A stretch of 35,835 nt of DNA, taken from NCBI RefSeq assembly GCF_002286965.1, contig NZ_NSKD01000013.1:1-35835 (forward strand). Reading direction: 5' to 3'. Of this stretch, positions 27,322 through 35,536 are shown piece after piece; within the stretch, counting starts at the first letter, position 1, and each line of letters opens with the position of its first letter. Origin of the DNA: Halovibrio salipaludis (GTDB lineage Bacteria; Pseudomonadota; Gammaproteobacteria; Pseudomonadales; Oleiphilaceae). The translations under genes were made by a program, and so were the position numbers. The notes beneath the pieces are model-generated. The model had not been told where the DNA came from. It did not search any database and worked only from the letters and a program-made list of their open reading frames with translations.

Positions 27322-28545
27322 ATGCGTTTCGAATATCGGGGCCGTAACAGCAAGGGCGCGCTGGAACAGGGAGTACTTGAGGGCGGTTCCCGGGATGCCA
27401 TCGCCGCCGAGCTCCAGCGCCGGGGCATTACGCCGGTCTCCGTGGAGCCGGAAGCGGAAGCCGGCAGCAGCCTGGCTCAGCTGTGGCAGATCGAGCTGTT
27501 CCAGCCGAAAGTGAAGCTGGATGACCTGATCGTGTTCTGTCGCCAGATGTACGCGCTGACCAAGGCCGGCATCCCGATCATCCGCACCATGCGAGGGCTG
27601 GCCGAGACCAGCAAAGCGCGCGCATTGAGCCAGGCTCTGGATGATGTGGCGGACCGGCTGGAGACCGGCACCACCATGGCCACCGCCATGCAGGCCAATG
27701 ACCGTGTGTTCTCCGGGCTGTTCGTGGCCATGGTGCACGTGGGGGAGAACACCGGTAACCTGGACGATGCCTTCTATCGGTTGTCGCGCATCCTGGAGCT
27801 GGAGCGGGACACGCGCCGCCGCATCAAACAGGCCACCCGCTATCCGATCTTCGTCATCGTGGCGCTGACCGCGGCCATGGTCATCATCAATTTCTTTGTT
27901 ATCCCCCAGTTCATTTCCACTTTTGAGCGCCTGGGGGCGGACCTCCCGTTCATTACCCAGGTGCTGATCATGACCTCCAACTTCATGACCACCTGGTGGC
28001 CGGCACTGCTGGGAGGGATTGTGGCCGCCTTCGTGGCGGTACGTCGGTGGATCGCCACTGAGCCCGGGCGCCTGCAGTGGGACCGCTACAAGCTGCGTAT
28101 TCCCATCATCGGGCCCATTCTGGAGCAGATCGCGCTGAGCCGCTTCTCGCGGAACTTTGCCACGACCCTTGCCGCCGGTATGCCCGTGACGAGCGCCCTT
28201 TCCGTGGTGGCGGACGCCAACAGCAACGCCTGGATCGCGCATCACCTGCACGAGATGCGCACCTCGATTGAGCGCGGTGACAGCCTGATGCGCGCCGCCC
28301 GAGAAAGTGAGCTGTTCACACCGCTGATCCTGCAGATGATCTCGGTCGGCGAGGAGACTGGTTCCGTGGACGAGATGCTTACGAACGTGGCGGACTTCTA
28401 CGACGAGGAAGTGGATTACCAGCTCAACCGGTTGTCGGAATCCATTGAGCCCATATTGCTCGTAGGTGTGGCCATACTGGTCCTGATTCTGGCGTTGGGC
28501 GTATTTCTGCCGGTGTGGGATCTGGGCAGTGCGGCGATTGGGTAG
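27322..28545 (+). CDS. mshG: MSHA pilus inner-membrane platform protein MshG
   Basis: 407 residues, GspF/PilC family. It starts MRFEYRGRNSKGALEQGVLE and has two copies of the helical GspF domain, the first with VFCRQMYALTKAGIPIIRTM, the second with SRFSRNFATTLAAGMPVTSA, each ending in hydrophobic segments (about residues 172-195, 215-235 and 375-402). EETGSVDEMLTNVADFYDEE is a family hallmark. It couples the MshE motor to pilin insertion. ATG two bases after mshE. The next gene starts 12 bases after the stop, leaving no room for mshF. Confidence 0.96.
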   Translation: MRFEYRGRNSKGALEQGVLEGGSRDAIAAELQRRGITPVSVEPEAEAGSSLAQLWQIELFQPKVKLDDLIVFCRQMYALTKAGIPIIRTMRGLAETSKARALSQALDDVADRLETGTTMATAMQANDRVFSGLFVAMVHVGENTGNLDDAFYRLSRILELERDTRRRIKQATRYPIFVIVALTAAMVIINFFVIPQFISTFERLGADLPFITQVLIMTSNFMTTWWPALLGGIVAAFVAVRRWIATEPGRLQWDRYKLRIPIIGPILEQIALSRFSRNFATTLAAGMPVTSALSVVADANSNAWIAHHLHEMRTSIERGDSLMRAARESELFTPLILQMISVGEETGSVDEMLTNVADFYDEEVDYQLNRLSESIEPILLVGVAILVLILALGVFLPVWDLGSAAIG

Positions 28546-28556
28546 GGAAAATCGCA

Positions 28557-29117
28557 ATGAAAATCTTCAACCATGAGAGCAGAATGATGAACAGAGACAG
28601 GATTGGCAGCACAAGCGGGCAGCAGAGCGGCTTCACGCTGATCGAGCTGGTGGTGGTGATCGTCATCATCGCTATTCTGGCGGCCACGGTACTACCTCGG
28701 TTTGCGGAGCTTTCGGAAGAGGCGCATCGGGCGAGTGTGCAGGGTACGGCTGGAGCCTTTGGTTCTGCAGTTGCTCTAGTGAAGGCGCAGTGGACTGGAA
28801 ATGGGGCTTCAGGAGAGGTGGATGATCTGTCCGGTTTCGGTGATGAAACCGTGGATGTGAGTTCTGAGGGATGGCCCGTATCCACAGACGGAGCTAATGA
28901 CCCAACCAACATCACTGCCAGTCGCTGTGTGGATCTCTGGGGGGCGCTGCTTCAGTCCAATGCGCCGACGATCAGCACCAATACCGATAGCGATGATTAC
29001 GCTGCAAGCGTCGAAGGGGAGAGTTGCCGTTATACCTACCAACGGGACGATAGCGGCAATTACATCGAATACGACCCTAACGAAGGGGAGGTTTTGACAA
29101 GTATAGACAATCCCTGA
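28557..29117 (+). CDS. mshB: MSHA-type pilin MshB
   Basis: 186 residues from the ATG at 28557 (AGGGA 8 bases upstream); ATGs at 28584 and 28587 are alternatives. The type III signal is QQSG/FTLIELVVVIVIIAIL, with the glutamate at mature position 5. From 28557 the leader is long, about 25 residues; from 28587 about 15. The body (AHRASVQGTAGAFGSAVALV, KAQWTG) and two cysteines (RCVDLWGALLQ, ESCRYTYQ) fit MshB better than MshA. It should be cut by a PilD-type peptidase, not encoded here. The gene is poorer in G+C than mshG. Confidence 0.82.
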   Translation: MKIFNHESRMMNRDRIGSTSGQQSGFTLIELVVVIVIIAILAATVLPRFAELSEEAHRASVQGTAGAFGSAVALVKAQWTGNGASGEVDDLSGFGDETVDVSSEGWPVSTDGANDPTNITASRCVDLWGALLQSNAPTISTNTDSDDYAASVEGESCRYTYQRDDSGNYIEYDPNEGEVLTSIDNP

Positions 29118-29164
29118 CTCGCAAAAACGGCGAAATGATCCATACTGTTAGCCAAAACACTTAA

Positions 29165-29184
29165 ATCTTGAAAGATCTTGAAGG
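29165..29184 (+). repeat. Tandem 10-bp repeat in front of mshA
   Basis: ATCTTGAAAG is followed directly by ATCTTGAAGG, ending in the mshA ribosome-binding site (AAGGAG, 29181-29186). The unit junction also forms the palindrome AAGATCTT (29172-29179). It may affect mRNA folding or just be a small duplication. Confidence 0.55.
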
Positions 29185-29194
29185 AGTACGTTCC

Positions 29195-29662
29195 ATGCAA
29201 CGTCAACAGCAGGGTTTCACCCTGATCGAACTGGTTATCGTGATCGTCATTCTTGGCATTCTGTCCGCGTTTGCCTTGCCGCGATTTGCGGATCTCGGTG
29301 GGGATGCACGGGAAGCTACACGTGACGGTATAGTGGGTGCTATGAAATCGGCAAGTTCTATTGCGCACTCTAAATGCCTGACTAGCAGTGATTGCGAAGC
29401 ATCGGCAGACGAGTCAACTGTGAGTTTGGAAAATCAGACGATCCAAATGGTTTATGGATATCCTGATTCAATAGCTGATGGCATCGGTCAAGCCGCTCAG
29501 ATTGATGCGCCTACTGCTAGTGCAGGGACATCAGGTGGAACGATTACGTATAACGTAGATGACAGTGCGGATTGTCAGATTACCTATACTGCAGCTTCTG
29601 AAGATACAGACACAGGAGAGATCTCTTCTCCATCTGTAGCAACATCAGGGGACTGCAACTAA
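29195..29662 (+). CDS. mshA: MSHA major pilin MshA
   Basis: 155 residues from the ATG at 29195, 8 bases after AAGGAG, the best ribosome-binding site of the pilin group. A seven-residue leader MQRQQQG precedes the mature FTLIELVIVIVILGILSAFA helix with Glu5. The body has the MshA-like YGYPDSIADGI segment and four cysteines (SKC, SDC, ADC, GDC-N at the end), enough for two disulfides. A 77-base gap upstream, the widest within the locus, suits separate control of the major subunit, though I find no convincing promoter. Local G+C is low (83 of 180 bases in three rows counted). Confidence 0.87.
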   Translation: MQRQQQGFTLIELVIVIVILGILSAFALPRFADLGGDAREATRDGIVGAMKSASSIAHSKCLTSSDCEASADESTVSLENQTIQMVYGYPDSIADGIGQAAQIDAPTASAGTSGGTITYNVDDSADCQITYTAASEDTDTGEISSPSVATSGDCN

Positions 29663-29730
29663 TTTTAAGAATGCCGGAGTCGCTCTGAAACAACTGGTTT
29701 TCGAGCAACTGGTGAAGTTGGGGGTTGCCC

Positions 29731-30201
29731 GTGAAAAAGCACGCAACTGCTTATTCGTCGGGTTTCACCTTGATAGAATTGGTGATGGTGCTGATTCTTA
29801 TCGGGGTTTTATCGTCGCTTGGTATAGGCCTCCTGATTTCCCCAGGAGGCTACTCTGCCAGCGTTGCTCGGGATCAGTTCGTCTCAACAGCACTTCTTGC
29901 CCAGAAGCATGCACTAGCGGCAGGCCCTTCCACACGGATTTCTTTATCATTCGGACCAAGTGATGAAGGCTTCACCTTCACCGTAACGCGCCATTTCGAG
30001 GATGAGCCATCTATTGTTGTGGCTGAGCGTACAGTGGATGCCTCCGGTCTGAGCGTGGATCCTCGTTCACTCTCGCTGGATTATGGCAGCACTGGAGGTC
30101 TGTCAAGTTCCAGCGGTAAGGGCGTAACTTTTACCTCAGAGTCTACCCATCAAGCCTGCATCTCCTCTCTCGGATTCCCCTATACCGGGAGTTGCCAATG
30201 A
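29731..30201 (+). CDS. mshC: MSHA minor pilin MshC-like
   Basis: 156 residues from a GTG at 29731 (a TTG at 29725 is also in frame). Leader MKKHATAYSSG, then FTLIELVMVLILIGVLSSLG with Glu5. The remainder is a GspH/FimT-like minor pilin with SVARDQFVSTALLAQKHALA and two cysteines near the end (QACISSLGFPYTGSC). Minor pilins are thought to prime assembly and sit at the tip. The name follows from gene order; sequence similarity between MshC proteins is low. ATGA overlap with the next gene. Confidence 0.75.
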   Translation: MKKHATAYSSGFTLIELVMVLILIGVLSSLGIGLLISPGGYSASVARDQFVSTALLAQKHALAAGPSTRISLSFGPSDEGFTFTVTRHFEDEPSIVVAERTVDASGLSVDPRSLSLDYGSTGGLSSSSGKGVTFTSESTHQACISSLGFPYTGSCQ

Positions 30202-30728
30202 CACAGGAAGGTAACGTTTACGCCGCAGGATCATGCCAGCGTGGCGTTACGCTTATCGAGCTAGTATTAACGATCGTGATTGTCGGTATTGCCGTTGCAG
30301 GTGTGGTTGGGGCTTTTTCCCTGATAACCGGCCGAAGTGCGGACCCTCTGTTGCAGTCCCGGGCGACCGCGCTGGGGCAGCTCTACCTGGACGAAGTCAT
30401 GGCGCGTCGCTATGACGGAGGGACGCCCCTTGGAGGCGGCTATGTGGACGACGTGGATTGCTCTCCCTCTGCCAGTGATCATGATGACAGGGATCGCTTC
30501 GAAACTATTAATGATTTTCATACCGGTTCGAATAACCCGCAAGAGCCTTTTTTGGCTTCCTCGACAGAGGATCTTTACTCGGGATATCAGGTTACTGTTG
30601 AAGTCATCTGTGCCGGTGATGAGCTTAGTGGGATAAGTAGTAATGAAGACGCAAAGCGGATTGATGTCACCGTAACTGATCCACGACAGCAGGAAACCGT
30701 CATTAGTGCCTACAGAGGTAACTTCTGA
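30198..30728 (+). CDS. mshD: MSHA minor pilin MshD-like
   Basis: 176 residues from the ATG at 30198 (GGGAG 6 bases upstream; a TTG at 30192 is less likely). The leader ends CQRG and the mature part begins VTLIELVLTIVIVGIAVAGV: Glu5 is present, but valine replaces the usual first phenylalanine. A GspI/PilV-like pattern follows, with RATALGQLYLDEVMARRYDG typical of MshD. Two cysteines (VDC, VIC). It overlaps mshC by four bases and mshO by one. Confidence 0.8.
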   Translation: MTQEGNVYAAGSCQRGVTLIELVLTIVIVGIAVAGVVGAFSLITGRSADPLLQSRATALGQLYLDEVMARRYDGGTPLGGGYVDDVDCSPSASDHDDRDRFETINDFHTGSNNPQEPFLASSTEDLYSGYQVTVEVICAGDELSGISSNEDAKRIDVTVTDPRQQETVISAYRGNF

Positions 30729-31480
30729 TGGGCAGTGAACGAGGTTTTACACTGACCGAGCTGATTATAGTTATCGTCATTCTTGGCATCGTGGCCAGTA
30801 TCTCGGTACGCTTCATCCAGTTCTCGTCCCGGGGAGCCATCGATACGGCTGAGCGCCAGCAGATGGCTATGGCCGCGAGCATCATGACGGAGCGTATGAG
30901 TCGTGAGCTTCGCGAAGCTCTGCCCACTTCACTGAGAGAGCGAGATGGTGGGAACTGTATCGAATTCATTCCTATAGGTGCGGGTGGGCGTTATGTCGAA
31001 GGGGACCGAACTCAAGCGACTGGTTCCTTTCAGACAGAGGGGCAGGCGTTCCAGAGTCGCATTACCGGTAAGGTTTCCATCTATCCCTATGTCGGCGACG
31101 CGTATTCCCCTGGCAATCCGGGAGCTGTATCAGAACAGGGCGCGGATTGGGTGGGCGACCAGGTGCAGTTCAACGGCACTGAGGACCAAGCCTTCGAGGC
31201 GAATTCACCGCGGCGGCGCTTCTATATGGTTGGGAGTCCTGTCGCCTATTGTGGGGAAGGGGGGTTCCTGTGGCGGTACTCAGGTCACGGGATAGGCGAG
31301 AACTTCAGGTCGGGGACGAGTGCAGTCGCAGGAGCAGGCCTTACCGCTGCGAGCTTCTCCGTGGACCGTCCCTCACTCACGCGCAATGCCCTGGTCACCA
31401 TCGAACTTGCTCTCCAGGCTGATCGTAACGGCGAAACCTATTCCCTCGCCCAGGAGGTTCAGATCCGCAATGTCCCGTGA
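30728..31480 (+). CDS. mshO: MSHA minor pilin MshO-like
   Basis: 250 residues. A very short leader MGSERG precedes FTLTELIIVIVILGIVASIS (Glu5 present). It is a GspJ/PilW-like large minor pilin: AMAASIMTERMSRELREALP after the helix, then a beta-rich body with RRFYMVGSPVAYCGEGGFLW and NALVTIELALQADRNGETYS, typical of MshO. The ATG shares its first base with the mshD stop (TGATG). The role is inferred as tip or initiation complex. Confidence 0.83.
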   Translation: MGSERGFTLTELIIVIVILGIVASISVRFIQFSSRGAIDTAERQQMAMAASIMTERMSRELREALPTSLRERDGGNCIEFIPIGAGGRYVEGDRTQATGSFQTEGQAFQSRITGKVSIYPYVGDAYSPGNPGAVSEQGADWVGDQVQFNGTEDQAFEANSPRRRFYMVGSPVAYCGEGGFLWRYSGHGIGENFRSGTSAVAGAGLTAASFSVDRPSLTRNALVTIELALQADRNGETYSLAQEVQIRNVP

Positions 31481-31874
31481 TCGGTCTTTTCGTCTTTCAT
31501 TGTGGCGCCAACGAGGTGCCGGGCTTCCTATGGCCATTTTTCTCATAACGATCATGGCCCTGATCGTTACCACCATTTCCCAGTTGCAGGAAAGCTCCGG
31601 TGAGATGGAGGCGTTGGATATCCTCTCGACCAGAGCCTTCTATGCGGCTGAGTCCGGGGCTCAGGCAGGGTTGGTGGATGCGCTGAATGAGGGGAGTAGC
31701 AGTTGCGGGGATGTTGAAGATAGAACACTGACGTTTGACGAGGCTGGATTGAAGAGCTGTACCGCTGAAATCAGATGTAACCCGTCTGGTGGTGCTGTTG
31801 TGATAAGGAGTGAGGGCGCCTGTGGCTCAGGAGCTCGTGAGGCGGTTCGGACTGTGGAAGTGAAGGCACGATGA
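31470..31874 (+). CDS. mshP: MSHA biogenesis protein MshP (PilX/GspK-like)
   Basis: 134 residues from the ATG at 31470, overlapping mshO by 11 bases, with AGGAGG at 31452-31457. The longer frame to 31320 lies inside mshO and is not credible. The N-terminal helix follows an arginine-rich stretch: QRGAGLPMAIFLITIMALIV, the PilX/GspK pattern without the canonical Glu5 prepilin motif. Then ALDILSTRAFYAAESGAQAG, a hallmark of this group, and four cysteines in the C-terminal domain. Usually found between MshO and MshQ, as here. Confidence 0.83.
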   Translation: MSRDRSFRLSLWRQRGAGLPMAIFLITIMALIVTTISQLQESSGEMEALDILSTRAFYAAESGAQAGLVDALNEGSSSCGDVEDRTLTFDEAGLKSCTAEIRCNPSGGAVVIRSEGACGSGAREAVRTVEVKAR

Positions 31875-34800
31875 TGCGGCGAAGCAGAGGTCTGACATTG
31901 TGTGCGGTCGCTGCTTTCGTCTTGGTGGCCCGTATAGGGGGTGCCGCCGAGCAGGTGCTATCGGAACCAGGCACCGGAACTCTGGTTGTGCCGGACAATG
32001 TTTCCGAGATTACTGTTGAGCTCTGGGGTGGAGGTGGACGTGGAGGTAGTCGTGAAAGCCCGGGAGCCGGTGGTGGTGGCGGTGGAGGTGGTTACGTTAG
32101 TCAGACGTTTCAGGTCAGTCCAGAGGAAGTTTATGAGTATCAGATTGGCGCAGGAAGTATCAACGGGGAACCTGGTGAGAGTTCATATTTGAGCGGACCT
32201 GCCGGTGATGTGGAAGCTTTTGGAGGCGAAAGTGTTTCGGTTGATGAGGATGATGGGGCAGTAGGTGGCGCCGGGGTTGGTACTGCAGTATATCAGGGCG
32301 GCACCGGAGGAACAGGGGAAACAGACGGACTTTTTGGTACAGACCGGCAAGCTGGTGGAGGCGGTGCTTCAGCTGGGCCGGCGGGAAATGGTGCTGATGG
32401 TCAAACCCCTGAAGGGGGTGATGCGGATCAGGACAGCGGTATAGGTGGTGATGGCGCTGAAACCGAAGCATGGGACTCCCAGCCAGGCAATCCCGGTGAA
32501 CCTCCCGGAGGAGGTGGCGGTGGAGCTACAACTTGTTTTAGGTGGTTCTGCCCTGCTGAAGAAGGCGGCGCTGGCGGTGATGGCCAGATACGGATAACAA
32601 CAGATGGTGATCCGCTCAAAGCTCCCGTTGACATTGCTTACTGGTTTGACGGGGACTGGGACGGGGCCACTTCAGTTCCGGACCAGAGCGGGAATGGAAA
32701 TACAGGTGTGTCAAATGGAGCAGCTTTCGTTGGCGCCGGCGATGACGGGGCGATTCCCAACTCCCCGGGAACCTGTGGCTTTGCGTCTATACCAGCCGAC
32801 GGCAATATAACCTCCAACTCAGACGTCGCTAATGACAATGACTCATTCAGTATGGGGTTCTGGGTGCGAATGGAGCAGTCCCGGCAGGCCAGTGACACGC
32901 CCAGCATCGTTGCAGTGGGCGATGTAGCCGATTTCTATGCCCAAAGAGCTGAAGTGCTGGCAGATTTTCGCGAGGGACGTCGGGATCTTGTCTTTGCCGT
33001 TAGGACGCGTCAGGGCCAAGGGCAGGGGCAGGGCAGTATCAGACAGCGCGAGTTGCGGTGGACTCCGGATGCAGGCACTGAAACAGATCCTTTTTCAGGG
33101 AACTGGGTGCATATTGCCGTAAGTCATGACCTTGAAGCCCATGAGCTGGTTATGTACGTGAACGGCAATGCAGAGATCATCAGGGATGATTACCGGGGAG
33201 GGCGCTCCGTTGTTGAAGCGGGTTCTGGAATCCAGATTGGCGGTTTTTCCGATGGAACAGCCCCCGCGGCGTTTGATTTTGATGAGTTCCGTTATTCCGG
33301 CAACGCGATTAGCAGTTCCCAAGCGGTGCGTCTGGCCAATCAAAGCAGACCCTGCAATACAGGTCTGGCGGGATTTGAGATCAATGCTTCATCCATTGCC
33401 AGTGTGTGTCAGGCACTGCCAGTCCAGGTCACCGCTATTAATGCCGCGGGGGCCAAGGTGGCTGATTACACCGGGGCTGTTGATCTTTCAACCTCCTCCG
33501 GGAATGGTAACTGGTCGATTGCGGAGGACGGAGGAGAGGGCGGCATGACTCCTTCTCCGGATATGGACAACAATGGCGCTGCGCAATACCAGTTTGTTGA
33601 GGCGGACGAGGGCCAGGTCACTCTGGCTCTGTCGAACGAATTGGCGGACCAGCTCACTGTCAGCGTCGTTGATAATGAGGCACAGGTGAGCGCGACTTCG
33701 GATCCTATCCAGTTTCAGGAGAACATATTTCAGATTCAGTCCACGGATCCTCTTGGAGTGGACTTTGTCGCCGGCCGTGATCATCGCGTTCAGATCGCGG
33801 CTTTCGGGCGTGGGCAGGATCAGGAATGCGGCCCGATCACTGCGTATGATGGTGCCGTGGCATTGAAGGCTTGGCTGGATCGTTCGGGTCAGGATCCCGG
33901 AGGAAAGGCACCCTCCCTGAATGGTAGTAATGCCCTTCCGGATTCGGAGCCTGCTTCCGGCAATGTTGATGTTGTATTCAGTGAAGGTGTTGCGGAGCTG
34001 CCATGGCAGACCACTGATGTCGCTCAGTATTCATTGAATGTTCTGGATGACAGCTCCGGTATTGTTCAGGACGAGGAAGGAAACCCGTTGCCTGTAAGTG
34101 GCCAGGGGCCGGAATGGACTGTTCGCCCATTCGCGTTCGATGTATCCGTCCCCGATAATCCGGGCGCGTCATCCCCCACCGGCGATCCCTTCCAGGCCGC
34201 GGGGCGTCCGTTCGACGTCCGTGTACGGGCGGTACAGTGGCAGGCAGCTGATGATGGCAATGACGATGGTCAACCGGATGGGCATGGGACGGCGGATCCA
34301 GCGAATCGCGCAGGTCTTTCGGATAACGCCGCTACTGTTTCCTTCGGGGCCAGTAGCCCAGTTGCGGAGCTGTCTTCAACGCTGGTTGCCGGCCCTCCCG
34401 ATCCCGCGGACCCGGGGCTGCCCGGAACGCCTGAGGCAGAGGCGTTCACTGATGGTCAGGACACCGTGACAACCCGTTTCGATGAGGCGGGTAGTATAGC
34501 TGTTCAGGCATCACTGGATGGGGGCTATCTTGGTCGGCCTGTAACAGTGCGGGGACGGTCGGGCTTCGTAGGGCGTTTCCATCCGGAACTGTTCACTGTC
34601 GAGCCTGCGGATGGGGCCTTTGAGCCGACCTGCAATGATTTTGCCTATACCGGGCAGGCGTATAGCTATGATCCTGCCCAGGCACCGGAACTGACCATCA
34701 CACCGAAAGCCTATCGGGCATCAGGGACGGCGCCTCAGGTCACCAATTATCGAGAAGCATGGCAGCTGTTGGAAGCAGCTGAGGTTTCTCGAAATTTCCC

Positions 34801-35536
34801 TGCCGAGGATAATAGCAACGGCCTGGACGTGTCGGTTGATCAGGCAGCTGAGGGGGATCTGGCTCCTCTGGAGGATGGGAAGATGCTCTATCAGTTTGCT
34901 GGTGATGAATTCATATACACCCGGACCGGGGAAGCGCAGGTTGATGCGTTCCCGAGCGATCTCACCCTGGAGGTTACTGATATTGATGATGGTGATGCGC
35001 AGCTGGCTGGGAGCCAGAGTCCCGTCACTCTCCAGCCCTCCGGCGTGGAAATCCGCTACGGCCGCGTCAGCCTGGGCAATGTCTACGGTCCCGCCGGTGT
35101 GGATCTCGTTATGCCTCTCCGGGTTGAGTATTGGGATGGTGAGCGCTTCACACTGAATACCGCCGATGAGAGCGGGGTTCCTCCTACGGAGAGTGGGGAA
35201 GGATGCTTCCAGTACAGCCCCTGGAATGATGAGGATGGAGGCGACGTTCAGATTGCTTCTCCGGATGTGGCAGATAATGCCAGATCAGGAGATACCGCGG
35301 CGGAAGCCTACGGCCTCTCCGAGGGACAGCCGAAATCCGGTAATGAGGTTCTTCTGCGCTCGGCACGTGATCCGGTTGATACTGATGATCGCCAGAGTGA
35401 GGTTGAACTGCTCAATGTGCCTGACTGGCTGAAGCCTTTCGACAGTGACGGCAACCTCCAGAACCCGAGTGCTACTGCCACCTTCGGCATCTACCGCGGC
35501 CACGACCGCATCATCTACTGGCGGGAGGTCCAGTAG
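31871..35536 (+). CDS. mshQ: MSHA surface protein MshQ with glycine-rich and LamG-like domains
   Basis: 1221 residues; ATG at 31871 (overlapping mshP) or 31874. A Sec signal peptide ends at about residue 26 (RIGGAA/EQ). Residues about 28-240 are a glycine-rich domain: TLVVPDNVSEITVELWGGGG, a poly-Gly run, then repeated GG-motifs ending GGAGGDGQIRITT. Residues about 252-487 look like a LamG/concanavalin-like sandwich (YWFDGDWDGATSVPDQSGNG, DSFSMGFWVRMEQS, NWVHIAVSHDLEAHELVMYV). From about 490 to the end lies the large MshQ domain (DUF6701), closing with the family signature PSATATFGIYRGHDRIIYWR. Net very acidic. It probably sits on the cell surface or pilus tip as an adhesin (inference). A (GQ)n micro-repeat lies at residues 381-388. 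Confidence 0.9.
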   Translation: MMRRSRGLTLCAVAAFVLVARIGGAAEQVLSEPGTGTLVVPDNVSEITVELWGGGGRGGSRESPGAGGGGGGGGYVSQTFQVSPEEVYEYQIGAGSINGEPGESSYLSGPAGDVEAFGGESVSVDEDDGAVGGAGVGTAVYQGGTGGTGETDGLFGTDRQAGGGGASAGPAGNGADGQTPEGGDADQDSGIGGDGAETEAWDSQPGNPGEPPGGGGGGATTCFRWFCPAEEGGAGGDGQIRITTDGDPLKAPVDIAYWFDGDWDGATSVPDQSGNGNTGVSNGAAFVGAGDDGAIPNSPGTCGFASIPADGNITSNSDVANDNDSFSMGFWVRMEQSRQASDTPSIVAVGDVADFYAQRAEVLADFREGRRDLVFAVRTRQGQGQGQGSIRQRELRWTPDAGTETDPFSGNWVHIAVSHDLEAHELVMYVNGNAEIIRDDYRGGRSVVEAGSGIQIGGFSDGTAPAAFDFDEFRYSGNAISSSQAVRLANQSRPCNTGLAGFEINASSIASVCQALPVQVTAINAAGAKVADYTGAVDLSTSSGNGNWSIAEDGGEGGMTPSPDMDNNGAAQYQFVEADEGQVTLALSNELADQLTVSVVDNEAQVSATSDPIQFQENIFQIQSTDPLGVDFVAGRDHRVQIAAFGRGQDQECGPITAYDGAVALKAWLDRSGQDPGGKAPSLNGSNALPDSEPASGNVDVVFSEGVAELPWQTTDVAQYSLNVLDDSSGIVQDEEGNPLPVSGQGPEWTVRPFAFDVSVPDNPGASSPTGDPFQAAGRPFDVRVRAVQWQAADDGNDDGQPDGHGTADPANRAGLSDNAATVSFGASSPVAELSSTLVAGPPDPADPGLPGTPEAEAFTDGQDTVTTRFDEAGSIAVQASLDGGYLGRPVTVRGRSGFVGRFHPELFTVEPADGAFEPTCNDFAYTGQAYSYDPAQAPELTITPKAYRASGTAPQVTNYREAWQLLEAAEVSRNFPAEDNSNGLDVSVDQAAEGDLAPLEDGKMLYQFAGDEFIYTRTGEAQVDAFPSDLTLEVTDIDDGDAQLAGSQSPVTLQPSGVEIRYGRVSLGNVYGPAGVDLVMPLRVEYWDGERFTLNTADESGVPPTESGEGCFQYSPWNDEDGGDVQIASPDVADNARSGDTAAEAYGLSEGQPKSGNEVLLRSARDPVDTDDRQSEVELLNVPDWLKPFDSDGNLQNPSATATFGIYRGHDRIIYWREVQ
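33011..33034 (+). repeat. Hexamer micro-repeat inside mshQ
   Basis: Four near-identical 6-base units encode Gln-Gly repeated four times in the LamG-like part of MshQ. Slippage here would change length in frame. Confidence 0.5.

Noticed and set aside
29094-29099. TTGACA at the end of mshB as -35 of an mshA promoter
   Set aside because: No -10-like hexamer lies 16-18 bases downstream (ACTCGC at 17).
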